Source of the DNA: Bacillota bacterium
GTDB taxonomy: Bacteria; Bacillota; Clostridia; Peptostreptococcales; Anaerovoracaceae
Reading direction: 5' to 3'
DNA length: 49,138 nucleotides
NCBI GenBank assembly: GCA_030526355.1
Contig: JAUNDC010000021.1
Coordinates: 1 to 49,138, forward strand
Within the stretch, counting starts at the first letter, position 1. The number at the start of each line of letters is the position of its first letter. The position numbers and the translations under genes are program-made. Shown here piece by piece: positions 40,095-49,138 of this stretch. The notes under the pieces were generated by a model. That model was given only the letters and a program-made list of their open reading frames with translations, ran no database searches and had not been told where the DNA came from.

Positions 40095-42767
40095 ATGATT
40101 AGAGAGAGAAAAGCTCTTCGGAGGAAGAGTGTATTAGTAGTGGTCATGATGATTCTAATGCTTGTTGTGGGGGCTCTCGGAGATTTTATGGCTATTGGCT
40201 CCACCGGAATCTTTGGAGCTGCTGGAGATATCGGAGCTGCACAAGCTGTATATGCAGAAGACAATATAGGCGAGACAGTGGAGCCGGTAACTGTTGAGGG
40301 AGAAGACCAGAAATCAGAAGCTGCCCTTGAAGAGCTGGAACAAAACGAAGAAGTGCTGCTTTTCGCAGATACAACAGCCCAGACGTTGAAAAGCAGTGCG
40401 CCAAAGAAAGACAAGGTGGTTCTTTCGTATAGCCGCAAGATTCAATACGAGAATTTCTTCACCAGGAATTTTCGAGTGAAATATGATGGCAAAACAAAGG
40501 TGGCATATTGCATACAGCCCAAGGAGACACCGCTGGCACAGGGAACCTGGACTGCAAAGGAATACAATAACAAACTGATGACAAAAGCACTCTATTATTC
40601 TTATGGATATCCGGGATATGATAAAAAGACAAGGGCATACATTTCAAAGAAGGATATAGACGACGATTATGACGATGATGACGGAGCATATGCGTTATCG
40701 CATTTGATATTAAGCTATGTATACGATAAAAAAAGTGATTCGTCTGATGCTTTTAAAGGCGTAAGCAGTAAAACCAAAAAACTTGTAAAGCAGGTGACAT
40801 CCCTGATAGAAAAGGAGTGGCCGGCAGTCCCGGATGATTCCTCGCTGTCACTGAACATGACAAGTGCCGAAGCAGTATGGGATAAAGCATCAGGAATGCA
40901 GAAGACACCTGTATTCAAGTTGACAGGACATTCTGACAACAGGATAAATGTACCGGTGCCGGAGGGCATACAGCTTGTTAAAACAAGTGGAGGCAGCAGT
41001 AAAACCTATAACGGAGCATCCGGCAATGCAGTCAGCGTAAAGGTTTACGGAGGCGATACGTTCTATTTTACAGCAGCTGATACAGTGACAGGAACATATA
41101 AATCGCCTGTGATGAGCGGAGTCCTTACAGATTTTCAGCCATACATGATAAGCGTATCAGGAAAGCAGGATATAGCTTTCTGTGGTGTGGGGGAGACAGA
41201 TTCGGTTTCGTTTTCGGTAAAATGGGCAGATATCGGGCTTATAGAGTTAAAAAAGCACTCGGAGATGCCTGAAATTACATCCAGAAACGGCACATATTCT
41301 CTCAGAAATGCAGAGTATGGATTGTATACCGGCAGCGGTCAGCTATATGATACTTTTGTAACTGATGAAAACGGCAAGGCATCGGTAAAGGCACCATACG
41401 GGTCATATTATTTGAAAGAAATCAAGGCACCAGCAGGATATACAGTGGATAGCGAAGCACATAATATTACACTGAGCGCCAAGAGTGTGAGCATTGATGT
41501 AAGCGAAAAACCTGTTTTGGGCGTTATTGATGTAGTGGTACAGAAAAAGGATAAAGAGCTTCAGGCAGGTACTTCTGATTCAGGCGGTGAAAAAAACCAT
41601 TCTCAGTTTGCGGCTTCACTGGAAAATGCACACTATACAGTAAAATATTATGATGGATATTATGATGAGAAGACGGATTTCAGTAAACTCAAGCCGGTAA
41701 GGGAGTGGGTGATCAGGACAAATGCCGATGGTAAAGCATCGCTTAAGAAAGAAGATATAGTATCGGGAGATGATTTGTTTTCACTTGATGATGGCAGAAC
41801 CATTCTTCCCTTGGGCACAGTGACGATACAGGAAACAAAGGCACCTGAAGGGTATCTTTTGGATGGAAGCCTTCATGTAAAGCAGATAAGAAGCGACGGC
41901 AGGAAACAGCTAAAAGAGGCTTTTGAAATCCTTACACATGAAGAGCAGATAATTCGAGGTGATCTGAAATTCTTTAAGCAGGCAGAGGGCGACAATACGT
42001 TTCTAAGCGGAATACCATTCAGAATCACTTCGAAATCCACAGGAGAAAGTGCTGTTATTAAAACTGATGAATGTGGAATGGCTGCAACAAGAAACAGCGG
42101 TATATGGTTCGGTGCGAATAAGGCGGAGAAAAACGGTGACAAGCCTGCTGGTGCACTGCCATATGATACATATATACTGGATGAAGTCAGATGCAAAGAA
42201 AATACAGGACTGCAGCTTATAAGGAATCTGGAGGTGGTCATAGACAGTAATGAAAAAATCGTTGACCTTGGAATTCTGATAGATAAAAGAATAAAAATAG
42301 GAACAACAGCATATGAAAAAGGCACAGGCAGGAAAGAAATACCGGAATCATCGGCGGCATCTATTACCGACACAGTTAAATATGAAGGACTTGAAGCCGG
42401 TAAGGATTATGTGATAAAAGGCACCCTGATGCAAAAGAAAACCGCACAGCCTGTTATAGTAAAAGGCAGAAACATAACAGGATATACCGAATTTATGGCT
42501 GCAGCATCCTCAGGAGCGGTGGACGTCGATTTTTGCTTTGACAGCCGTGGCATGGAGGGAGATAATCTGGTGGTATTTGAATATCTCTATGAATCGAGAG
42601 AGCTGATTGCGACTCATGAAGACATAGACAGTGCCGATCAGACTGTTACTGTGATGAGGGCGGGTACTTCACCAGGTACAGGCGATCACATGCCGATAAT
42701 GATAATAGTTGCATTTATGATTACAGCCTTGTTCGGAGCCATATGCGCATTAAGAAGAATAAGATAA
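40095..42767 (+). CDS. Cell-wall-anchored SpaA/VaFE-repeat adhesin
   Basis: An 895-residue surface adhesin or pilin-like protein. The signal peptide ends near residue 54 (VYA). A thioester-like head domain follows, with Cys 139 in YCIQP; the Gln expected in the partner motif is not seen (YALSHLILSYVYD), so a thioester may not form. Three SpaA/Cna-B type modules occur at about 378-460, 476-600 and 622-715 (LKEIKAPAGY, IQETKAPEGY). A VaFE module at about 735-855 carries the Thr and Gln (TTAYEKG, DQTV) for an ester cross-link. The C-terminus has SPGTGD, a helix and RRIR for sortase anchoring. GGAGG precedes the ATG. Confidence 0.87.
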   Translation: MIRERKALRRKSVLVVVMMILMLVVGALGDFMAIGSTGIFGAAGDIGAAQAVYAEDNIGETVEPVTVEGEDQKSEAALEELEQNEEVLLFADTTAQTLKSSAPKKDKVVLSYSRKIQYENFFTRNFRVKYDGKTKVAYCIQPKETPLAQGTWTAKEYNNKLMTKALYYSYGYPGYDKKTRAYISKKDIDDDYDDDDGAYALSHLILSYVYDKKSDSSDAFKGVSSKTKKLVKQVTSLIEKEWPAVPDDSSLSLNMTSAEAVWDKASGMQKTPVFKLTGHSDNRINVPVPEGIQLVKTSGGSSKTYNGASGNAVSVKVYGGDTFYFTAADTVTGTYKSPVMSGVLTDFQPYMISVSGKQDIAFCGVGETDSVSFSVKWADIGLIELKKHSEMPEITSRNGTYSLRNAEYGLYTGSGQLYDTFVTDENGKASVKAPYGSYYLKEIKAPAGYTVDSEAHNITLSAKSVSIDVSEKPVLGVIDVVVQKKDKELQAGTSDSGGEKNHSQFAASLENAHYTVKYYDGYYDEKTDFSKLKPVREWVIRTNADGKASLKKEDIVSGDDLFSLDDGRTILPLGTVTIQETKAPEGYLLDGSLHVKQIRSDGRKQLKEAFEILTHEEQIIRGDLKFFKQAEGDNTFLSGIPFRITSKSTGESAVIKTDECGMAATRNSGIWFGANKAEKNGDKPAGALPYDTYILDEVRCKENTGLQLIRNLEVVIDSNEKIVDLGILIDKRIKIGTTAYEKGTGRKEIPESSAASITDTVKYEGLEAGKDYVIKGTLMQKKTAQPVIVKGRNITGYTEFMAAASSGAVDVDFCFDSRGMEGDNLVVFEYLYESRELIATHEDIDSADQTVTVMRAGTSPGTGDHMPIMIIVAFMITALFGAICALRRIR

Positions 42768-42797
42768 AAAGGTGCAAATATTCAGACATGAAATTTA

Positions 42798-42826
42798 TTG
42801 CTATGAGACCGCTGCAATGGTATAAT
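42798..42826 (+). promoter_or_regulatory. Promoter of the EF-G-like gene
   Basis: TTGCTA (42798-42803), 17 nt, TATAAT (42821-42826), 40 bp before the start codon. Confidence 0.7.
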
Positions 42827-42865
42827 GGATATAACTTTACAAAATTAATTAGGAGGTCTCATTAG

Positions 42866-44812
42866 ATGAAGGGCTATAAGAGCGAAAATATAAGAAATGT
42901 TGCACTTGTAGGACATGGCGGATGCGGTAAAACCACTTTTCTGGAAGCAGCGCTGCTGGCAACAGGAGTTATCAACAGACTCGGCAAGGTAGAAGATGGA
43001 AATACTGTTTCTGACTATGATAAAATGGAAATTGAGAAGGGATATTCCATCAGTACTTCACTCGTACCGGTTGAATATAATAAAGTCAAGATTAACTTCG
43101 TGGATACACCGGGATTCTTTGACTTCGTAGGAGAAGTGAATTCAGCACTGAGAGCAGTTGAAGCGGCAGCAATCATCGTTGATGCTTCAGCAGGAATTCA
43201 GGTAGGAACAGAGAAGGCCTGGAACTCATGCAAGCAGTTTGGTGTTCCTAAGTTCTTCCTCATCAACAAAACAGACAAAGAAAATGTTGATGTTGATACT
43301 ACAATAGAAGAGCTTAAGGATAAGTTCGGAACATCAGTAGTGACACTGGATGATAAAGACGCTCTTACAGAAGCTATCGCAGAGACTGACGAAGAACTCA
43401 TGGAGAAATTCTTCTCGGGAGAGGAATTCACTGATGAAGAATTTAACAAAGGGCTGTCACGTGGTATAGGTGCAGGAGATATTGTGCCTGTTCTTGCATG
43501 CTCAGCCGTTACAGGAGAAGGCGTCAAGGAAGCCCTCGAACAGTTTATCGCACTCGTTCCGAAGGCTTCAGATCATGAAGCTTATGCAGCTAAGAACGAT
43601 GCAGATGAAGATATAGAGGTTGCAGTTGATCCTTCAGGAAAGCCGGCAGCATTTGTATTCAAGACAATTGCAGACCCGTTCCTGGGTAAAATCTCACTTG
43701 CAAAGGTTATTTCCGGAACATTAAAGGCTGGACAGGAAATCTACAATGCCAGAGCGGAAAAAGCCGAGAAGCTTGGAGCCATGTTCTTCATGAGAGGAAA
43801 AACACAGGAGGAAGCACCTGTTGTTGAAGCAGGTGATATAGTTGCAATCGCAAAGCTTCAGTTTACAAAGACAGGAGATACCCTTTGCGAGAAAGCAAAT
43901 ATAATTAAATTTGAACCTGTACAGTTCCCTTCACCGTCACTTTACATAGCAGTTGAACCTGCTAAGAAGGGTGATGACGAAAAGGTTGGAACAGGTCTTC
44001 ACAAGCTCATGGAAGAGGATCCGTCATTTGTTCTTGAAAGAAACGTTGAAACTCACCAGACTCTGCTGGGAGGACAGGGAGAGATTCAGCTTAATATCAT
44101 TACAGCCAAATTAAAGGATAAGTTTGGTGTTGATGTAGTATCGGTTCCTCAGAAAATCGCTTACAGAGAAACAATCAAGGGAACTTCCGATGTTCAGGGT
44201 AAGCATAAGAAGCAGTCCGGAGGAGCAGGACAGTATGGTGATGTTCATATCAGATTTTCACCGGCTCAGGAAGATTTTGAATTCTCAGAAGAACTGTTTG
44301 GAGGAGCTATTCCTAAGAACTACGTTCCTGCAGTTGAGAAAGGCCTCAGAGAATCAATGGAAAAAGGTCCTCTCGCAGGATGTAAGGTAGTAAATATCAA
44401 GGCAGTGCTTTATGATGGATCATATCATGATGTTGACTCAAACGAAATGGCATTCAAAATTGCTGCTTCACTGGCATTCAAGAAAGGTATCGCAGAAGCT
44501 AAACCGTGTCTTCTCGAACCTGTAATGAAGCTGGAAATAGTTGTTCCTGATGACTATATGGGCGATGTTATGGGCGACATGAACAAGAGAAGAGGCAAGA
44601 TATTAGGTATGGAACCACTGGCAGGCGGCGGACAGAAGCTTATGGCTGAAGCACCTCAGGCTGAGCTGTTCGACTATGCTATCGTACTCAGATCCATGAC
44701 TCAGGCAAGAGGAAGCTTCACAATGGAATTCGAAAGATACGAAGAAGTTCCTGCCCAGATAGCTCAGAAAATAATAGCAGAGCATCAGGCAGAACAGGAA
44801 GCCAATAAATAA
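42866..44812 (+). CDS. Elongation factor G-like GTPase (EF-G2 type)
   Basis: A 648-residue translational GTPase related to EF-G but shorter. G1 is GHGGCGKTT (instead of AHIDAGKTT), G3 DTPGFFDF (instead of DTPGH), with NKTD as G4; the later EF-G domains follow, with HKKQSGGAGQYGDV in domain IV and GDVMGDMNKRRGKILGME in domain V. The loss of the catalytic His in G3 is typical of EF-G2/EF-G-like paralogues, whose function is not settled. AGGAGG precedes the ATG. It has its own promoter and terminator. Confidence 0.9.
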   Translation: MKGYKSENIRNVALVGHGGCGKTTFLEAALLATGVINRLGKVEDGNTVSDYDKMEIEKGYSISTSLVPVEYNKVKINFVDTPGFFDFVGEVNSALRAVEAAAIIVDASAGIQVGTEKAWNSCKQFGVPKFFLINKTDKENVDVDTTIEELKDKFGTSVVTLDDKDALTEAIAETDEELMEKFFSGEEFTDEEFNKGLSRGIGAGDIVPVLACSAVTGEGVKEALEQFIALVPKASDHEAYAAKNDADEDIEVAVDPSGKPAAFVFKTIADPFLGKISLAKVISGTLKAGQEIYNARAEKAEKLGAMFFMRGKTQEEAPVVEAGDIVAIAKLQFTKTGDTLCEKANIIKFEPVQFPSPSLYIAVEPAKKGDDEKVGTGLHKLMEEDPSFVLERNVETHQTLLGGQGEIQLNIITAKLKDKFGVDVVSVPQKIAYRETIKGTSDVQGKHKKQSGGAGQYGDVHIRFSPAQEDFEFSEELFGGAIPKNYVPAVEKGLRESMEKGPLAGCKVVNIKAVLYDGSYHDVDSNEMAFKIAASLAFKKGIAEAKPCLLEPVMKLEIVVPDDYMGDVMGDMNKRRGKILGMEPLAGGGQKLMAEAPQAELFDYAIVLRSMTQARGSFTMEFERYEEVPAQIAQKIIAEHQAEQEANK

Positions 44813-44830
44813 GAACATTTATAATTGGGG

Positions 44831-44863
44831 TGGATCGGTAATCGTTGCCGGTCCATCTTTTTT
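44831..44863 (+). terminator. Terminator after the EF-G-like gene
   Basis: TGGATCGGTAA (44831-44841) pairs with TTGCCGGTCCA (44845-44855), with two G-T pairs, over a TCG loop, followed by TCTTTTTTA. It lies between the EF-G-like gene and radA, so radA may depend on read-through or an unseen promoter. Confidence 0.82.
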
Positions 44864-44879
44864 ATCGGAAGGAAAGGGT

Positions 44880-46304
44880 ATGGCGAAAAAGAACAACACC
44901 GTGTTTGTGTGCCAGGAATGTGGGTATGAAAGTCCTAAATGGATGGGGCAATGTATCTGCGGTGCCTGGAATACGATGGTTGAAGAAAAGGTTACAGTTG
45001 TTGATAAGGATGACAGACGAAGAAGAACCACGGCTGGAAATGAAAACAGCAGCAGGGCTGCAAGGCCGTCAAAGCTTTCCCAGATTACCTCGGGAGAGCG
45101 TGCACGTATAGATACAGGAATAGGAGAATTGAACAGAGTCCTTGGAGGCGGTTTAGTTGCCGGCTCATTGGTATTGATATCAGGAGAACCGGGTATCGGT
45201 AAATCCACAATAATAATACAGGCTGCGTCTCACATAGCTGCATCCAATGGCCCTGTACTGTATATTTCAGGTGAAGAATCAGAAGAGCAGATTAAAATGA
45301 GAGCTGATCGTGTGTGCGGGCAGCTATCTGATAACCTGTTTATTCTGGCAGAAACAAATATGGAAAACATAAATGAGGTGTGCAGGCAGCTTAAACCGGG
45401 ATTTCTGGTAATAGATTCAATACAGACCATGTACAGCTCACAGCTTGACTCAGCTCCAGGCAGTGTATCTCAGGTAAGAGCCTGTGGAAATGAACTGATG
45501 CGTATAGGAAAGGTCTGGAATATTCCTGTGTTTATAGTAGCTCATGTGACCAAAAGCGGAGAACTGGCAGGACCAAGGATTCTCGAGCATATGGTGGACT
45601 GTGTGCTCAGCTTTACAGGAGACAGAAGTCATGAGATGAGAATACTTCGAGCGCAGAAAAACAGATTTGGAACAACAAGTGAAATAGGTGCCTTTGAAAT
45701 GGCTGCCGAGGGACTTGTGGAAATTAAGAATCTGTCCGGAACACTTATGGAAGAAATGGATAAAGATAGTGAAGGCGCAGTGGCAACAGCGGTATATGAA
45801 GGAACAAGACCTCTTGTGCTTGAGGTTCAGGCACTTACTTCTCCAACCAATATAGGATTTGCCAGGAGGACATCACTTGGTGTAGATAATCCCAGGCTTA
45901 ATATGATACTGGCTGTTCTGGAGAAGAAAATGGGATTGTCACTCATGAATCAGGATGTCTATGTAAATATTGTAGGCGGCATTAAACCGGAGGGCACATA
46001 TACCGATCTTGCTGTAGCTCTCGCAGTGTATTCATCATACAAAAACAGGCATTTAGGAAGCAGAACAATAGCCATGGGAGAAATCGGTCTTACAGGAGAT
46101 TTGCGTGCAGTACAGAACAGTGAGAAGATTGTAAGAGAAGCAGCAAGGCTTGGATTTGAGAGAGTGATCCTGCCGGTGAGGAATGCAGAGAGATTGTATA
46201 AGACGGTAGAAGGTATCAATGAAGACCGCAGGCAAAAAGGCCAGAAGGAATTCAGACTGACCGGAATTAAGAACATTTCAGAAATAAAAAGCTTTTTTGA
46301 ATAA
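44880..46304 (+). CDS. radA: DNA repair protein RadA
   Basis: A 474-residue RadA (Sms), a DnaB-like helicase that extends strand exchange in recombinational repair. It has an N-terminal zinc finger, RecA-like ATPase with Walker A GEPGIGKST (about residues 101-109), the KNRFG motif and a C-terminal Lon-protease-like domain (GGIKPEGTYTDLAVALA). In the zinc finger the second pair reads CIC where homologues have CxxC: one residue is missing (CQEC then GQCICGAWN). The rest is intact and of normal length. Ribosome site AAGGAAAGG. Confidence 0.94.
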   Translation: MAKKNNTVFVCQECGYESPKWMGQCICGAWNTMVEEKVTVVDKDDRRRRTTAGNENSSRAARPSKLSQITSGERARIDTGIGELNRVLGGGLVAGSLVLISGEPGIGKSTIIIQAASHIAASNGPVLYISGEESEEQIKMRADRVCGQLSDNLFILAETNMENINEVCRQLKPGFLVIDSIQTMYSSQLDSAPGSVSQVRACGNELMRIGKVWNIPVFIVAHVTKSGELAGPRILEHMVDCVLSFTGDRSHEMRILRAQKNRFGTTSEIGAFEMAAEGLVEIKNLSGTLMEEMDKDSEGAVATAVYEGTRPLVLEVQALTSPTNIGFARRTSLGVDNPRLNMILAVLEKKMGLSLMNQDVYVNIVGGIKPEGTYTDLAVALAVYSSYKNRHLGSRTIAMGEIGLTGDLRAVQNSEKIVREAARLGFERVILPVRNAERLYKTVEGINEDRRQKGQKEFRLTGIKNISEIKSFFE

Positions 46305-46326
46305 AACATAGATACCAACCCCAAAA

Positions 46327-46379
46327 GGCATCACATTAACAGCTAGGTTCATCGTTAATGTGATGCCCTCTGTTTTTTT
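46327..46379 (+). terminator. Terminator of radA
   Basis: GGCATCACATTAAC (46327-46340) pairs perfectly with GTTAATGTGATGCC (46354-46367), followed by CTCTGTTTTTTT. A strong 14-bp stem. Confidence 0.92.
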
Positions 46380-46421
46380 GAAATAAACCGGATAAGCAGT
46401 CCGGATTTTTAGAGCTGCGGG

Positions 46422-47246
46422 CTACAGAGGAAGAAATTCCGGCTTTCTTTTACGGAAAATACAATGGTATCTGAACCCAAGCTCTCTGGCAAATTCAACG
46501 GCATCATTAAAATGAAGCTGATAGTGTTCGGGATTGTGGGCATCAGAGCCAAAAGTCAGAATTTCTCCGCCCAGTTCCTTGTACCTTCTAAGTATGGATT
46601 CGCGAGGAAGCCAGGTGCCTGTACCATATTTGAAGCTTGAGGTGTTGATTTCAATTCCCTTGCCGGACTGAACCAGAAGCTTCAGTATTTCATCTATAAC
46701 GTCCTCGAAAGGGCTGTAATCATAAAGCTTGCCGATGTATCTGTCCAGAATGCTGAAGTGACCGACAATATCATAATTATCAAATGCTTTGAGGCAGTCA
46801 TACATATAAGTGTAAAAGTCTTCAAGCATCGCAGGTCCATCGACATCAGTGTAGTCAAAGGTATACAGGTCATTGCCGCGATGGCAGTGGAATGAGCCGA
46901 TGATAAAGTCATACGGGTAGGCATTGATTACGCTGTTAGCTGCATCGAACTGACCTTCCATGATTCCGACCTCAAGTCCTGTAAGTATCTCCATTGTTCC
47001 TCTGTATTTTTCTCTGGCAGCAGACATGGTCTCCTGATATTCATGGAAATCAATTGTGAAAGGAAACTCAGGATCAGGATATCCTGGATCAAAATGATCT
47101 GTGACAGCAAGAATTTTTATCCCTCTGGCTGCAGCACCCTCCAGCATTTCTTCTACTGTGCAGTCACAGTCATCAGAGAATCCGGTGTGAGTATGAAAAT
47201 CGATATCGATCATGCATTTGTTTTTTTGTGTCAAAATTGTGTCCAT
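46422..47246 (-). CDS. PHP-domain histidinol-phosphatase family protein
   Basis: A 274-residue PHP-domain phosphoesterase of the HisJ/HisK type. Metal ligands are visible in DFHTHTGFSDDC, AVTDHFD, the Glu in GLEVGI, GSFHCHRG and GSDAHNP. True members make histidinol from histidinol phosphate, but many relatives have other substrates, and no histidine genes are nearby. ATG 47246 lies downstream of AGAGGA at usable distance; ATG 47213 starts at the first core strand but has no ribosome site. It follows the histidine kinase by 20 bp and may be co-transcribed. Confidence 0.82.
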   Translation of the reverse strand: MDTILTQKNKCMIDIDFHTHTGFSDDCDCTVEEMLEGAAARGIKILAVTDHFDPGYPDPEFPFTIDFHEYQETMSAAREKYRGTMEILTGLEVGIMEGQFDAANSVINAYPYDFIIGSFHCHRGNDLYTFDYTDVDGPAMLEDFYTYMYDCLKAFDNYDIVGHFSILDRYIGKLYDYSPFEDVIDEILKLLVQSGKGIEINTSSFKYGTGTWLPRESILRRYKELGGEILTFGSDAHNPEHYQLHFNDAVEFARELGFRYHCIFRKRKPEFLPL

Positions 47247-47266
47247 AATTGTATTATCCTCTTGAT

Positions 47267-48742
47267 TTAAATATTGAAATTTTTGTCATTTAATGTAGGG
47301 TTGTTAAGCCGTTCCTTTTCTATTTTGACGAAAGGCAACTCAAACCAGAAGGAAGTTCCTTCGCCGACAGTGCTGTCAACGCCGAAGTTGACCTTGTGGA
47401 GAGTCAGTATTTCCTTGACGATGGAGAGACCAAGACCTGAGCCTTCGGCTGCCCTGACCATATTAGAGCTTGATCTGTAGTATCTTTCCCAGACATGGCT
47501 GAGCTCTTCAGGCGGGATTCCTACACCATGGTCTTCCACCTTGCAGAGCACCGACCTTCCACGCCTTTTAAGCGATAGGTTTACATATTTGTCATCCCCG
47601 CAGAATTTGATTGCGTTGGTGACAAGATTAGAGATAACCTGTTTGATTTTTTCCTCATCTCCGTTAACTATGAAATTCGTATTGCAGTCAAAATTCAGCG
47701 AAAATCCCTCGGTATCCTCCATTACCTTGTAGGTGTTGATTATGCTTCTGGCGGCGGCTGTGATATTAAAATCATTTTTCTCTATGGCCATCTTGCCTGA
47801 CTGCATTCTGGAAATCGTCAGGAGATCTTCAACGAGAGAGTTCAGCCTGTCAGCCTCATCTATGATAACCTGCAGATGCTGTTCTCTTTTCACAGGGTTG
47901 TCTCCGGAAAGGTCACGAATCATTTCAGCATAGGATTTGATCATTGTCAGCGGTGTTCTCAGGTCATGGGAAACATTGGCAATCAGATCCTTCTGAAGCA
48001 TGTCGGATTTTTCGAGCTCAATAGAAGCGTTGGTGAGTGCATCGGCAAGATTGATGATCTCGGTGTAATGGCCACCCCTGAAAACAATCCCGTACTCGCC
48101 ATGAGCCAGCCGTTTCGCTGAGTTAGTAATCTTTCGAATCGGCCGTGTGATTCTGGTGGAAAGATAGAACGAAATCAGGCATGCGACGATAAGTGAAATA
48201 ATCGTAACATATACCAGCTGATTCGTCAGTATCTTCACAGTTGAGGACACAGGCCAGAGCGGTGAGAAAATGTATATGATCAGAGGCGTCTTGTTCTTGG
48301 CGTTCAGCACATTGCCACATACGAGAACATCCTTGGAATCATCCATGCTTTTTATTTTGAGATATGCATAGGTGATATTGTGCTCAATCATATAATTGTT
48401 TACTGTATCTATTTGATCTGCATAATACTGTGCATCCGTATCATTTCCGGCAGGCTTGAAATACATCGTACTGCCGTCAGAGGAGACGATATAGATGAAC
48501 ATATCATTGGAGTTGGAAATGTCCTCCACCTTTTCGAGGAATCTCTGATTGCTTTTTGTCTGATATGCATTTTCGATGCTTTTGGCAATGTTTTTTGTCT
48601 GTTCACCCTTCATTGTGGCATAGAAGCTGTTAAGAAACAGCACCTGGAGAAGCCACAGCATGAGCATCAGGAAACCAGCAAAAAGGATAAAATACAGCCA
48701 TGTTTTAAATTTAATACTTCTGTAATCGGGTTTAAGCTTCAA
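47267..48742 (-). CDS. Two-component sensor histidine kinase
   Basis: A 491-residue membrane kinase. Helix 1 (residues about 13-38), an extracytoplasmic sensor of about 135 residues, helix 2 (about 176-194), HAMP (STRITRPIRKITNSAKRLA), HisKA with H-box NVSHDLRTP (phospho-accepting His 259), and an ATPase domain with the N box NLVTNAIKF, G1 DHGVGI and G2 GSGLGL. It phosphorylates the OmpR-type regulator whose gene precedes and overlaps it by 11 bp. The signal is unknown. Confidence 0.93.
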   Translation of the reverse strand: MKLKPDYRSIKFKTWLYFILFAGFLMLMLWLLQVLFLNSFYATMKGEQTKNIAKSIENAYQTKSNQRFLEKVEDISNSNDMFIYIVSSDGSTMYFKPAGNDTDAQYYADQIDTVNNYMIEHNITYAYLKIKSMDDSKDVLVCGNVLNAKNKTPLIIYIFSPLWPVSSTVKILTNQLVYVTIISLIVACLISFYLSTRITRPIRKITNSAKRLAHGEYGIVFRGGHYTEIINLADALTNASIELEKSDMLQKDLIANVSHDLRTPLTMIKSYAEMIRDLSGDNPVKREQHLQVIIDEADRLNSLVEDLLTISRMQSGKMAIEKNDFNITAAARSIINTYKVMEDTEGFSLNFDCNTNFIVNGDEEKIKQVISNLVTNAIKFCGDDKYVNLSLKRRGRSVLCKVEDHGVGIPPEELSHVWERYYRSSSNMVRAAEGSGLGLSIVKEILTLHKVNFGVDSTVGEGTSFWFELPFVKIEKERLNNPTLNDKNFNI

Positions 48743-49138
48743 ATTTATATCCTACCCCTCTTAATGTTACAATGTAATCTCTGTATTTGCCAAGATTGTT
48801 TCGAAGATTCTTGATATGAGTATCTATCGTACGGTCGTCGCCAAAGAAATCATATCCCCAGATGTCAGATAACAGCTTGTCTCTTGAAAGCGCGATGTTC
48901 TTGTTTTCCACGAGGTAAAAAAGCAGATCATATTCCTTAGGAGTAAGTTCAACTTTCTCTCCATCAACGGTAACTGTTCTGGCAGGAATATTGATTTCAA
49001 GTCCATCAAATTTCATTACCTTCTCAGCAGGCTTTTCGGCAGCGCTGTTTCTGGATAGAACCGCATTTACTCTTGCCATCAGCTCCTTAGGGCTGAATGG
49101 CTTTACTACATAGTCATCTATACCCAGCTCAAAGCCGA
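48732..49138 (-). CDS. OmpR/PhoB-family response regulator (5' part outside the window)
   Basis: The frame runs off the right edge, so the receiver's phosphorylation site is not in view. What is visible is the end of the receiver (GIDDYVVKPFSPKEL, with the conserved Lys-Pro) and the winged-helix DNA-binding domain (KVELTPKEYDLLFYL, SRDKLLSDIWGYD, DRTIDTHIKNLR, LRGVGYKFEA). An internal ATG at 49079 is not the start. The stop overlaps the kinase start, the usual layout of a cognate pair. Confidence 0.92.
   Translation of the reverse strand, partial: GFELGIDDYVVKPFSPKELMARVNAVLSRNSAAEKPAEKVMKFDGLEINIPARTVTVDGEKVELTPKEYDLLFYLVENKNIALSRDKLLSDIWGYDFFGDDRTIDTHIKNLRNNLGKYRDYIVTLRGVGYKFEA

Overview
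The window reads as a stretch of chromosome from a low-to-medium GC, Gram-positive anaerobe of the class Clostridia. Evidence includes strong Shine-Dalgarno sites, frequent TTG/GTG starts, ECF transport genes, sortase-type surface proteins, a FeoA-FeoB fusion and an NhaC antiporter. A class I lysyl-tRNA synthetase next to greA, plus a MurE-like ligase/ornithine-type racemase operon, would fit the Family XIII (Anaerovoracaceae/Mogibacterium-like) neighbourhood, but I infer that placement and cannot test it here.

Layout. 1-970: tRNA-Ser(GGA) with its terminator, then a non-coding stretch with three 50-bp tandem repeats. 973-3534: membrane diguanylate cyclase, Nudix hydrolase, fluoride channel and PAP2 phosphatase. 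3545-6678 (minus): QueG-like Fe-S protein, NhaC antiporter, 2-hydroxyacid dehydrogenase. 6845-11311: MntP, RdgB, YihY and a FeoA-FeoB fusion. 11391-18260: serA divergent from serC-apgM-D,D-carboxypeptidase-uvrC, the two sides sharing a palindromic double promoter. 18335-18607: a DUF1292 protein. 18737-28160: one long operon from a consensus promoter to a strong terminator: ATP-grasp ligase, MurE-like ligase, FAD protein, C_GCAxxG_C_C redox protein, two paralogous acyl-adenylating enzymes and an alanine/ornithine-type racemase. 28185-31516: a HAD phosphatase (minus), then greA and the class I LysRS.

31555-39220 is the most distinctive block: a cobalamin riboswitch with its terminator, then a DUF4430 (transcobalamin-like) lipoprotein, EcfT, a single-chain EcfA-EcfA'-S fusion, a secreted beta-propeller protein and a cell-wall-anchored DUF4430 protein. 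It looks like a complete B12 capture and import system built from extracellular receptors and an ECF importer. It is followed by about 870 bp of non-coding DNA packed with inverted repeats, including four 41-bp hairpin units with near-constant 11-bp arms and unrelated 19-nt loops. Then come a large SpaA/VaFE adhesin, an EF-G paralogue, radA with an odd zinc finger, a PHP phosphatase and a two-component system that runs off the right edge.

All functional calls come from recognising motifs and family features by eye; no database search was made.
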